DNA of 5,795 nt from Leptolinea sp964397625 (lineage in GTDB: Bacteria > Chloroflexota > Anaerolineae > Anaerolineales > Anaerolineaceae), in contig CAYNJT010000117.1 in the NCBI GenBank assembly GCA_964397625.1, forward strand, positions 1 through 5,795, read 5' to 3'. Position 1 is the first letter of the stretch. Each line of letters opens with the position of its first letter. The translations under genes and the position numbers were made by a program. The notes beneath the pieces were generated by a model. The model was given only the letters and a program-made list of their open reading frames with translations. It did no database searches and was not told the origin of the DNA. Below are positions 1 to 4,633 of this stretch, one piece after another.

Positions 1-629
1 CCTTCATACTTAATGGTTACAGCCCTTGTGCCGGGGAGAGTTCGAAAATTACAGCCGCCATCGGGCAACTCTCTGCTTACCGGCAGGCCGCATTCCAGGT
101 CCATCTCATCTTCAAACTGGTGGTCATTGTGAAACAATACAATTGGATGGCCTTTGACTGCGGAACCGCAGGCAGTGGCAAGCTCGACCAGATGGGGTTG
201 AACGTGGGCAATCAGGCTGTGTAACCGTTTGCAGGCGATCAACACATCAGGCAGGACTTTAATCTCCAGTTTACCCAGGATCACCTTTTCCAACGATTGG
301 GTGTTGAGAAAGGCCTGTATGATTTCGTGAGTTATTCCATACTTTTCCCAGGCGCGGTCGACTTCTTTGTGAGAGTGTAGAAGGAGTTTAACCAGATGCC
401 GGGTATCTTTGTGTTTGGCCAAAACTTCCCTGATAATTTCCGCGGGAATCCCCAGGGCGTGAAAGCGGTGAACGACTTCAACCCTGTGCAGGGTTTTTTC
501 GTCAAAGTAACGCCGCCGCGAGAACTTGTCGACGCGTGTCGGTTCGACCAGCCCCTCCAGATGGTACTGATGTAATGTCTTGCCGCTGATCCGTGTGATC
601 TTGGACAAATCTCCGATTGAATATTCCAT
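1..629 (-). CDS. MerR-family regulator with GyrI-like ligand-binding domain, C-terminus cut by window edge
   Basis: 209 complete codons are present; the gene continues past the left edge. The ATG at 629 is chosen because GGAG (636-639) sits six bases upstream, and because the protein then begins MEYSIGDLSKI, matching its neighbour's MEYAIGDFSKI. Residues about 1-70 form the MerR winged helix (KTLHQYHLEGL, then RRRYFDEKTL). About 75-115 is the linker helix that dimerises MerR proteins. From about 120 an AraC-effector-binding/GyrI-like domain begins (LFHNDHQFEDEMDLECGLPVS), as in BmrR-type multidrug sensors. It is clearly paralogous to the regulator at 811-1668. The usual MerR RYY/RYW in the recognition region is HQY here, and the usual Y before R of YRY is R; such variants occur in the family but may mean a different operator. 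Family members bend and untwist promoters with long spacers when they bind ligand. The ligand is unknown. A 109-residue open frame at 332-661 on the same strand is only a shadow of this gene. Confidence 0.9.
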   Translation of the reverse strand, partial: MEYSIGDLSKITRISGKTLHQYHLEGLVEPTRVDKFSRRRYFDEKTLHRVEVVHRFHALGIPAEIIREVLAKHKDTRHLVKLLLHSHKEVDRAWEKYGITHEIIQAFLNTQSLEKVILGKLEIKVLPDVLIACKRLHSLIAHVQPHLVELATACGSAVKGHPIVLFHNDHQFEDEMDLECGLPVSRELPDGGCNFRTLPGTRAVTIKYE

Positions 630-732
630 TCATTTCTCCAAAATACTCTTTCATTGCCCAACGGGTCAGTCGATGTGGGCGGTAATTCTCAGTTTATTCT
701 AACCATGAGTTATATCGCGCGATCCATTTTAC

Positions 733-768
733 CTGATAGGGATTTTCTGGAAATTCCAAAAATATCAG
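733..768. other. Nested dyad / stem-loop in leader of the first MerR gene
   Basis: CTGATA (733-738) and TATCAG (763-768) are perfect inverted arms. Between them is the perfect 11-base palindrome TGGAAATTCCA (748-758), extended by TTT (744-746) and AAA (760-762). The two dyads have slightly different centres (750.5 and 753). The element overlaps the proposed -10 at 766-771. It could be an operator for autoregulation or an RNA hairpin in readthrough transcripts from the upstream MerR gene. It is not a convincing terminator, because no T-run follows the outer stem. Only the symmetry is observed; function is inferred. Confidence 0.35.
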
Positions 769-795
769 ATAGTCCTTCTTGGAAGTCAGGTTCAA
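766..795 (-). promoter_or_regulatory. Candidate MerR-type promoter for the MerR gene at 1-629
   Basis: On the minus strand TTGAAC (790-795) is followed by an 18-base spacer and TATCTG (766-771). The spacer holds the inverted repeat CTTC-CAA-GAAG (775-785), whose centre at 780 almost coincides with the spacer centre. A dyad centred in an over-long spacer is the hallmark of promoters activated by MerR proteins. It lies just beyond the stop codon of the upstream paralogue (811). The predicted leader is about 130 bases. The -10 match is moderate, so this remains a prediction. Confidence 0.4.
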
Positions 796-810
796 TTTTT
801 TCAAAAGACA

Positions 811-1668
811 TCAGGCATGGATGTTCATGGCAACTTTCTTGCGGATAGATCGGCTGACAGGGTCTTCATCTTCGTACAACACGAACTGGATCTCGGTCAG
901 GTATTTTTCCGGGTCGCCGGGTAGAATCTTCCCCTTACCACGCAGGTATATCTCCCTGGTGGGCGGGCGGATGGGAAGATCTTTCTTGTTGATAAAATCC
1001 ACGATTTTTTGATACGATTTCCATAGAGTGGCGTAGTCGCCCTCATGGATGATGGCGGCCATCCGGTCGCCTTTCAATGTGGCGTAATTAAAACCCGCGG
1101 CCGGCAGTTTTCTGCTTATGGGCACGCAGCATTCGATGTTCATATTCTCATCCGCGTGGTGCTCGTCGTGATACAGGCAGAAGGCCGGGCCATTAATCAC
1201 CGATGCGAATACCTCAAACAGGCGGGTCATATGGGAATCAATATCTTCATACCTGCCTTTGTATCGGATGGATGCCATAAAAATATCGGGCACATCTTTG
1301 ACCACCACCTCGCCGACTGGTTCGGGAATGCTGGTTTCCAAGCGGATGAAAGCTTCAATACGATCGCGAATGGAAGATTTTTCCGATATTTCCCGGTCAA
1401 CCTCGGCAAGTCTGGCGCGCATATATTCCACCAGGCTCGCATCATCGCGGTGTTTTTCCAGGATTTCTTTAATGGTCTCGAGGGAAAAATCCAGCTGCCT
1501 TAACTGGTTGATGGTCTGAACCTTCTGCAGGCTTTTTTCATTGTAGTAGCGGTATTTGCTGAAAGGGTCAATGCGTGTAGGTATGAGCAAGCCGATTTCA
1601 TGATAATACCGCAGGGTTTTGATTCCCAGGCGGCAAATCTTTGAAAAATCACCGATCGCGTATTCCAT
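811..1668 (-). CDS. MerR-family transcriptional regulator with C-terminal GyrI-like domain
   Basis: A 285-residue protein, about the length of BmrR-type regulators. The ATG at 1668 has GGAG (1675-1678) six bases upstream, identical to the spacing of the paralogue; a TTG at 1686 in the same frame has no such support. Residues 1-70 are the winged helix, with the canonical KTLRYYHEIGLLIPTR and KYRYYNEKSL. About 75-115 is the dimerisation helix (EKHRDDASLVEYMRARLAEVDREI spans it). About 120-270 is a GyrI-like/AraC-effector-binding domain, with CLYHDEHHADENMNIECCVP and PTREIYL; the acidic residues are candidates for cation contact, as in BmrR. A basic tail (RSIRKKVAMNIHA) follows. It lies directly downstream of the BtrH-like gene but is separated from it by a terminator, so it is probably transcribed separately, and readthrough into the next MerR gene is possible. 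It is the best candidate activator of the promoter at 2887-2917. The ligand is unknown. Confidence 0.93.
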   Translation of the reverse strand: MEYAIGDFSKICRLGIKTLRYYHEIGLLIPTRIDPFSKYRYYNEKSLQKVQTINQLRQLDFSLETIKEILEKHRDDASLVEYMRARLAEVDREISEKSSIRDRIEAFIRLETSIPEPVGEVVVKDVPDIFMASIRYKGRYEDIDSHMTRLFEVFASVINGPAFCLYHDEHHADENMNIECCVPISRKLPAAGFNYATLKGDRMAAIIHEGDYATLWKSYQKIVDFINKKDLPIRPPTREIYLRGKGKILPGDPEKYLTEIQFVLYEDEDPVSRSIRKKVAMNIHA

Positions 1669-1698
1669 ACCGAACTCCGGATGCAATTATTCTGCTCT

Positions 1699-1728
1699 TA
1701 TTTTCTCTAATTTTCGGAGGAAAATCAA
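1699..1728 (-). promoter_or_regulatory. Candidate promoter and dyad upstream of the MerR gene at 811-1668
   Basis: Between the terminator (1740-1773) and the start codon there are only about 70 bases, so any separate promoter must lie here. TTGATT (1723-1728) followed after 18 bases by AAAATA (1699-1704) is the best pair, and it is weak. A perfect inverted repeat ATTTTC-CTCC-GAAAAT (1710-1725) overlaps the -35 and the spacer and could bind a dimeric regulator, possibly the MerR protein itself. The dyad is not centred in the spacer, so repression is as likely as activation. Confidence 0.3.
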
Positions 1729-1739
1729 TGCTGCTGTAC

Positions 1740-1773
1740 AAAAAACCGCCTGTCGGTGAATTGACAGGCGGTT
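1740..1773 (-). terminator. Rho-independent terminator of the BtrH-like gene
   Basis: A perfect 11-base-pair stem: AACCGCCTGTC (1744-1754) and GACAGGCGGTT (1763-1773) around an 8-base loop. On the minus strand it is followed by six T residues (1740-1745, the first two shared with the stem). It lies 26 bases past the stop codon at 1799 and separates the BtrH-like gene from the downstream MerR gene. Confidence 0.92.
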
Positions 1774-1798
1774 CCAGAGCATCGATCCATTCAGGAAG

Positions 1799-2848
1799 TT
1801 ATGCCAGAAATGTCCAGGCTTTTTCTTCCACATCGGCAATCCGCGCGATCAGATTGGCTGGTTCGTTCAGGTCGTACCTTTTTGTGAGGATCTGGTCGAC
1901 CAGTAAATCAGTGAACTGACCGATTAACCTGCCGCTGGCTGCCAGCGAGAGGGCGGCTTGCTCCCATGCGGGTTTGTTGAATTCGCGGGCCAGACCAGCC
2001 AGTTCGCCGGAGAAACGGTCGCGAACGGCTTGATGGCTGTCCACATGATTCATGGGGAAGGGCAGCAGGCGCTGCGGCGGCATGGGGACCACGCTGCAGG
2101 TGAACGTGACTGTGTCCCGCAGACATTTCTCCAGTTGAACCGGGGTCAGTTCGCGCGGCCAGCTTGCCATTTCAGCGGCCAACTTACGCATCCCTTTGAC
2201 GCCCATAAATCCCACCGGCGATTCCAGAAAAAGGCGGGCCTTCTTCTTCAGTCCTTTTTCGGCGATCTCTTCCAGCGGGGCGATACGGCTGCCAAATTCA
2301 ACGATGGCGTAGGTGTTCTTCTTCCCCTGACCGGGGTTGTTTACGTTCCAGGCTTCCTTCAGGTCAGCCAGGGGGATGGCCTGCACGCCGGGCAGGCCGT
2401 TATCATGCACAAAGGCCACATTCAGAGCGTCGTCATACCCGACCAGCAGGTCGTAGTGCTGGGGAATATGCATCTTATGATAGATCTTCGGGTATTGCGG
2501 CAGGTGGTACATGTCCAGCAGACCGAGGATGACGGGTTGGCCGCGGTCAATGCTCGCACGCGCCTTCTTCCAGGCCGCGGAAAAGGCTGTATCCTCGGAA
2601 AACGCCCAGGTATAGCCCATGACATCCCCAAGCAGATCATGCTGCGGGCGGCCGGTTCCATTGCCCCAGAAGACCATGCGTGGGTTGGGGGCGTTCTTCT
2701 GCTTAATGTACAGAAATCCGGTCATGCTCAGGTCCATCAGGAAGTAACCCGGCAATTGTTGGCCGGTCTTCCACTCATACATATCCTCCAGCCCGTTGAT
2801 GGGGCAGGCGTAATCGGCCACTTTGTGCGGCAGGCGCAAGACAGTCAT
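1799..2848 (-). CDS. BtrH N-terminal/DUF4872-like protein, predicted Cys-His-Asp papain-fold acyltransferase or hydrolase
   Basis: 349 residues. The ATG at 2848 has a strong GGAGG (2853-2857) four bases upstream. The N-terminal half fits the papain-like fold of BtrH_N proteins: Cys15 (DYACPINGLEDMY) as nucleophile, then the GQPVILGLLDMYHLPQY strand (103-119), His131 in QHYDLLVGYDD and Asp148 in VHDNG. These are the expected Cys, His and Asp positions. The C-terminal half (about 190-349) is mostly helical with no motif I can name, and resembles the DUF4872 region. BtrH transfers an acyl side chain from a carrier protein in butirosin synthesis. No carrier protein, synthetase or sugar gene is visible here, so the substrate is unknown. 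There is no signal peptide or membrane segment, so it is probably cytoplasmic. It appears to be monocistronic, with a MerR-type promoter upstream and its own terminator, and MerR/GyrI-type regulators just downstream. A C39-like peptidase or amidase is an alternative. The family is moderately sure; the reaction is not. Confidence 0.75.
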   Translation of the reverse strand: MTVLRLPHKVADYACPINGLEDMYEWKTGQQLPGYFLMDLSMTGFLYIKQKNAPNPRMVFWGNGTGRPQHDLLGDVMGYTWAFSEDTAFSAAWKKARASIDRGQPVILGLLDMYHLPQYPKIYHKMHIPQHYDLLVGYDDALNVAFVHDNGLPGVQAIPLADLKEAWNVNNPGQGKKNTYAIVEFGSRIAPLEEIAEKGLKKKARLFLESPVGFMGVKGMRKLAAEMASWPRELTPVQLEKCLRDTVTFTCSVVPMPPQRLLPFPMNHVDSHQAVRDRFSGELAGLAREFNKPAWEQAALSLAASGRLIGQFTDLLVDQILTKRYDLNEPANLIARIADVEEKAWTFLA

Positions 2849-2886
2849 GTTTCCTCCAGTTGATTGTGTTGCTGATCAGCCTGCAT

Positions 2887-2917
2887 AGCTTAATCCCTCC
2901 AGCAGGGGGAGAGTCAA
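2887..2917 (-). promoter_or_regulatory. Candidate MerR-regulated promoter of the BtrH-like gene
   Basis: On the minus strand TTGACT (2912-2917) is followed by a 19-base spacer (2893-2911) and TAAGCT (2887-2892). TTGACT is one base from the ideal -35. A 19-base spacer is too long for ordinary sigma-70 use and typical of promoters that MerR proteins activate. The spacer contains the imperfect dyad TCCCCC-TGCTG-GAGGGA (five of six pairs). The predicted start near 2880 would give a leader of about 30 bases ending in the GGAGG at 2853-2857. The neighbouring MerR/GyrI genes supply candidate activators. Confidence 0.55.
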
Positions 2918-2985
2918 GGGGTGAGGTATTCCTGTCGAAGGCGTGATTCATTCTCTGCCATAGAACTCGTATCGCAAGGCTTTGG

Positions 2986-3021
2986 CCCCCTTTGACCGGC
3001 GCTTTTCCGGTCAGAAGGGGG
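2986..3021. repeat. GC-rich stem-loop (REP-like palindrome) in the long intergenic region
   Basis: CCCCCTTTGACCGG (2986-2999) pairs with CCGGTCAGAAGGGGG (3007-3021) around a 7-base loop, with one bulged A and one G-T pair. No T-run follows on either strand, so it is not a standard terminator. The size and strength resemble bacterial REP palindromes, or an mRNA 3' stabiliser, but no second copy is in the window. Confidence 0.5.
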
Positions 3022-3092
3022 TTGGGGGATTCCAATCCGGCCTGTATGATTTAATCCCATAAAACATAAAAGATATATTCCATTTTACGGTA

Positions 3093-3153
3093 GGGTAAGG
3101 CATCCGGACAAAGACCAAGGTCGCGATGATATCTTTACCCGGATGCTTCGCCC
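3093..3153. repeat. Inverted-repeat unit 1 (REPIN-like), left copy
   Basis: The left arm GGGTAAGGCATCCGG (3093-3107) and right arm CCGGATGCTTCGCCC (3139-3153) are inverted copies, 12 of 15 matching, around a 31-base loop. The loop contains its own small hairpin GACC-AA-GGTC. Unit length is 61 bases, exactly that of the second unit at 3278-3338, and both share the CATCCGG core. Such paired short palindromes are typical of non-autonomous REP/REPIN elements. An open frame at 3011-3271 across this region is judged spurious. Confidence 0.7.
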
Positions 3154-3187
3154 GCTGAATGATAGGGGCATTTGTTGATGGCAAAAC

Positions 3188-3210
3188 CTTTTTTTGTTTC
3201 GAAAAAAAAG
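3188..3210. other. A/T-rich hairpin between the two repeat units
   Basis: C plus seven T (3188-3195) pairs with seven A plus G (3203-3210), around a short interior containing TTTCGA. It has eight pairs but almost no G/C, so it is weak as RNA structure. It lies between the inner arms of the flanking repeats. It could be a DNA flexibility signal or simply low-complexity sequence. Confidence 0.3.
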
Positions 3211-3277
3211 ATGATATTTTGGGGATAAATCGGGGTTCCACCTTCCCGGAGTAGGGAAGATCGTTCAGCAAGTCTGC

Positions 3278-3338
3278 GGGCGAAGCATCCGGTGACAGGT
3301 TGCTGGCTCATGAAGAAATGATACCGGATGTTTCACCC
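3278..3338. repeat. Inverted-repeat unit 2 (REPIN-like), right copy
   Basis: The left arm GGGCGAAGCATCCGG (3278-3292) and right arm CCGGATGTTTCACCC (3324-3338) are inverted copies, 13 of 15 matching, around a 31-base loop. Length and loop size equal unit 1, although the two loops do not share obvious sequence. The left arm, extended to GCGGGCGAAGCATCCGG (3276-3292), is a perfect 17-base inverted match to the right arm of unit 1 (3139-3155). Confidence 0.7.
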
Positions 3339-3418
3339 CTACCCGGGTTAATTAAGCATATTTTTTTCTTTTTTAACCGACAAGATTTTTGCCAATGGCG
3401 ATCTCTTTATATCCGGAT

Positions 3419-3449
3419 AAAAAAAATCCCCCGAATTTTACGAGGGATT
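3419..3449 (-). terminator. Rho-independent terminator of the thioredoxin gene
   Basis: On the minus strand AATCCCTCG (3441-3449) pairs with CGGGGGATT (3425-3433), nine pairs with one G-T, around a 7-base A/T loop. It is followed by eight T (3419-3426, the last two within the stem). It starts 21 bases after the stop codon at 3471. Confidence 0.88.
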
Positions 3450-3470
3450 GTTGGATTATTTTTTAGTTTT

Positions 3471-4016
3471 TTATTGTGATGTATCCGCGTTTCTGGCAGA
3501 AGTCCGTCGGGAGAACACTGATTTTATTTTTGGATATACCATCCGGAAGATCGGGCAACGGTCATACACCGCGCTGAAAAGCAGGATGGCCCCTAGCGGG
3601 TAGAGAAACAGGCCGTTTCCCCAGAAATAACCGAATGCCACAAAAGCCAGACCGGCGATTATGCGCGACACACGCTGGAAGCTGTTGGGGGGAATGATGA
3701 TCTCGCTGTTGTTTGCCGCTGAGGAGAAAAGGATATCCAACTGGGATGAATTTAATAAGCCGGTATGCCGTGAGATGATCTCTCCACCGGAAAGTACGAG
3801 GATTGTGGGAACACCCATGATTCCAAAGTCTTTGAGCGCCTGTTGATTTTCATCGGCGTTCACGCGAAGCAGCGTGACTTTTCCCTTGTAAGCTTCTTCC
3901 GCTTTTTTCAGGGCGGGCGCCATCACCTTACAGGGACCGCACCAGGGCGCCCAGAATTCCACGATGGTAGGCTGACGGGAGCGGCGGGAGCGAAATAGGA
4001 TTTCCTGTTTGTTCAC
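3471..4016 (-). CDS. Thioredoxin fused to a C-terminal DUF2892-like membrane domain
   Basis: 181 residues. The start is GTG at 4016: an in-frame TAA lies five codons upstream and no other start fits. AAAGGG eight bases upstream is a modest ribosome site. Residues 1-100 form a thioredoxin fold with FWAPWCGPCK (catalytic Cys26 and Cys29) and the cis-proline loop GIMGVPT (Pro70). The N-terminus is slightly short compared with free thioredoxins. Residues about 112-160 resemble DUF2892 (YgaP-type): NSFQRVSRIIAGLAFVAFGY, a second hydrophobic stretch, then DRCPIFRMV with Cys154. This predicts a two-helix membrane anchor and a disulfide-exchange domain held at the membrane, probably on the cytoplasmic side as there is no signal peptide. 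The free DUF2892 gene lies just upstream, suggesting related roles in sulfur or thiol chemistry. A bidirectional terminator sits between the two genes, and I see no clear promoter after it, so expression may depend on readthrough. Confidence 0.9.
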   Translation of the reverse strand: MNKQEILFRSRRSRQPTIVEFWAPWCGPCKVMAPALKKAEEAYKGKVTLLRVNADENQQALKDFGIMGVPTILVLSGGEIISRHTGLLNSSQLDILFSSAANNSEIIIPPNSFQRVSRIIAGLAFVAFGYFWGNGLFLYPLGAILLFSAVYDRCPIFRMVYPKIKSVFSRRTSARNADTSQ

Positions 4017-4050
4017 TTCAAATACCCTTTAGTTTTGATAGATAAGCTTG

Positions 4051-4088
4051 AAAAATACGGGGCGGATGTTTCCCGCCCCGTTTTTTTT
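4051..4088. terminator. Bidirectional terminator between DUF2892 and thioredoxin genes
   Basis: CGGGGCGG (4058-4065) and CCGCCCCG (4073-4080) form a perfect 8-pair stem with a 7-base loop, plus one A-T pair outside. The plus strand continues with eight T. The minus strand continues TATTTTT. For the minus-strand genes it lies 12 bases past the DUF2892 stop. No plus-strand gene is visible that would need it. Confidence 0.85.
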
Positions 4089-4099
4089 GATCAGTCAAA

Positions 4100-4297
4100 T
4101 TATTTGGTAGTTTTTATTTTCAAAAGAGAGTAGAGCGGGCAGAAACCAACCAACCCGGTGAGCAGGGCGATCGCTCCGACAACAGCCAGGACGATCCCGA
4201 GTGTTCCCGCGGCCATGCCGCCGAAATATAATGCCAGAAGAACTAGTCCCAACACGACCCGGATACCCCGGTCTGCCATTGATTCATTAACCTTCAT
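4100..4297 (-). CDS. Small DUF2892 (YgaP transmembrane-like) inner-membrane protein
   Basis: 65 residues. The ATG at 4297 is preferred because GGAGG (4303-4307) lies five bases before it; an in-frame ATG at 4309 overlaps that ribosome site. The DUF2892 pattern is clear: Asn4, then ADRGIRVVLG with Asp9-Arg10, a first hydrophobic helix (about 11-30), a second (about 33-52), then the hallmark GFCPLYSLL with Cys53. The family is a two-helix membrane domain, often fused to rhodanese (YgaP) or found next to sulfur-handling genes. The exact role of the free form is not established. The neighbouring thioredoxin carries a relative of the same domain. The gene is a separate unit between two terminators, and a GTAAC-N16-CATC motif upstream (4333-4357) may put it under the adjacent ECF sigma factor. 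Confidence 0.88.
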   Translation of the reverse strand: MKVNESMADRGIRVVLGLVLLALYFGGMAAGTLGIVLAVVGAIALLTGLVGFCPLYSLLKIKTTK

Positions 4298-4332
4298 TTT
4301 TTCCTCCATAATGTCTGATATGCTACCAATAA

Positions 4333-4360
4333 GATGGGTTATATTGAAATAGGTTACAAA
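4333..4360 (-). promoter_or_regulatory. Candidate ECF-type promoter of the DUF2892 gene
   Basis: On the minus strand TTTGTAACC (-35 GTAAC at 4353-4357) is followed by 16 bases and CATC (4333-4336). The spacing and the AAC core resemble ECF promoters (-35 with AAC, -10 near CGTC). The same GTAAC-N16-CATC arrangement occurs upstream of the sigma gene (5236-5260). The implied start would leave a leader of roughly 30 bases, with GGAGG in place. Based on two examples only. Confidence 0.35.
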
Positions 4361-4386
4361 AAAACGCCTGACCGCAAAGTCAGGCG
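4358..4386 (-). terminator. Terminator of the sigma/anti-sigma operon, overlapping the stop codon
   Basis: CGCCTGAC (4379-4386 as read on the minus strand) pairs perfectly with GTCAGGCG (4365-4372) around a 6-base loop, followed by seven T (4358-4364). The anti-sigma stop TGA (4380-4382) lies inside the ascending arm, so terminating ribosomes would cover the stem. The T-run abuts the proposed -35 of the next gene. Confidence 0.9.
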
Positions 4387-4619
4387 CAGTGATGGCTGGC
4401 AGATTCCTGTATGGCGGCCAAAAGAGTTGCCCTGTGCTCGGGTGTGATACATGTCTTGCACGATTTTTTATAGAGAATGATCGTCTCGCGCAGGGTTTTC
4501 ACCGTGGTGGTGCAGTTTGGGCAGGTTGCCAGGTGTTTCTCGGCTTCTTCCAGAATTTCAATCGGTAGGTCCCCATCGATGTAGTCGGATAAGTATTTGA
4601 CAATATCTTCACATTTCAT
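4380..4619 (-). CDS. Zinc-binding (zf-HC2) anti-sigma factor, soluble
   Basis: 79 residues. The ATG at 4619 has AGGA eight bases upstream; a TTG at 4637 overlapping the sigma stop codon is a less likely coupled start. The sequence has the ZAS/zf-HC2 pattern: Cys3, YLSDYIDGDLP, then KHLATCPNC with His29, Cys33 and Cys36. Cys-X25-His-X3-Cys-X2-Cys is the full zinc ligand set of redox-sensitive anti-sigma factors such as RsrA. Additional cysteines form CKTC (54-57) and one lies near the end (HHCA). There is no transmembrane helix, so it should be cytoplasmic, unlike many membrane-bound anti-sigmas. It follows the ECF sigma gene by 14 bases and presumably binds that sigma. A release trigger of thiol oxidation is inferred, not shown. 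Confidence 0.88.
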   Translation of the reverse strand: MKCEDIVKYLSDYIDGDLPIEILEEAEKHLATCPNCTTTVKTLRETIILYKKSCKTCITPEHRATLLAAIQESASHHCA

Positions 4620-4633
4620 GTTATTTTTCCTGA

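Noticed and set aside
332..661. 109-residue minus-strand open frame
   Set aside because: It overlaps the MerR gene in another frame. The MerR frame carries the winged-helix motifs and the correctly placed ribosome site.
1045..1503. 152-residue plus-strand open frame
   Set aside because: It lies opposite the clear MerR/GyrI coding sequence and has no recognisable domain.
1958..2863. 301-residue plus-strand open frame opposite the BtrH-like gene
   Set aside because: It is a shadow frame: the minus-strand gene has conserved motifs, a GGAGG site, promoter and terminator. The plus frame has no family features.
312..3052. 14-base exact repeat GGCCTGTATGATTT at 312-325 and 3039-3052
   Set aside because: One copy is inside a conserved coding region. 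A single match of this length is only mildly unexpected in 5.8 kb, and the flanks do not match.
2775..3271. Two 86-residue minus-strand frames in the intergenic region (2775-3035 and 3011-3271)
   Set aside because: They run through the promoter, stem-loop and repeats, have no family resemblance and no convincing ribosome sites.
3093..3338. CRISPR array
   Set aside because: The repeats are inverted pairs, only four degenerate arms, with unequal distances between neighbours and no cas genes.
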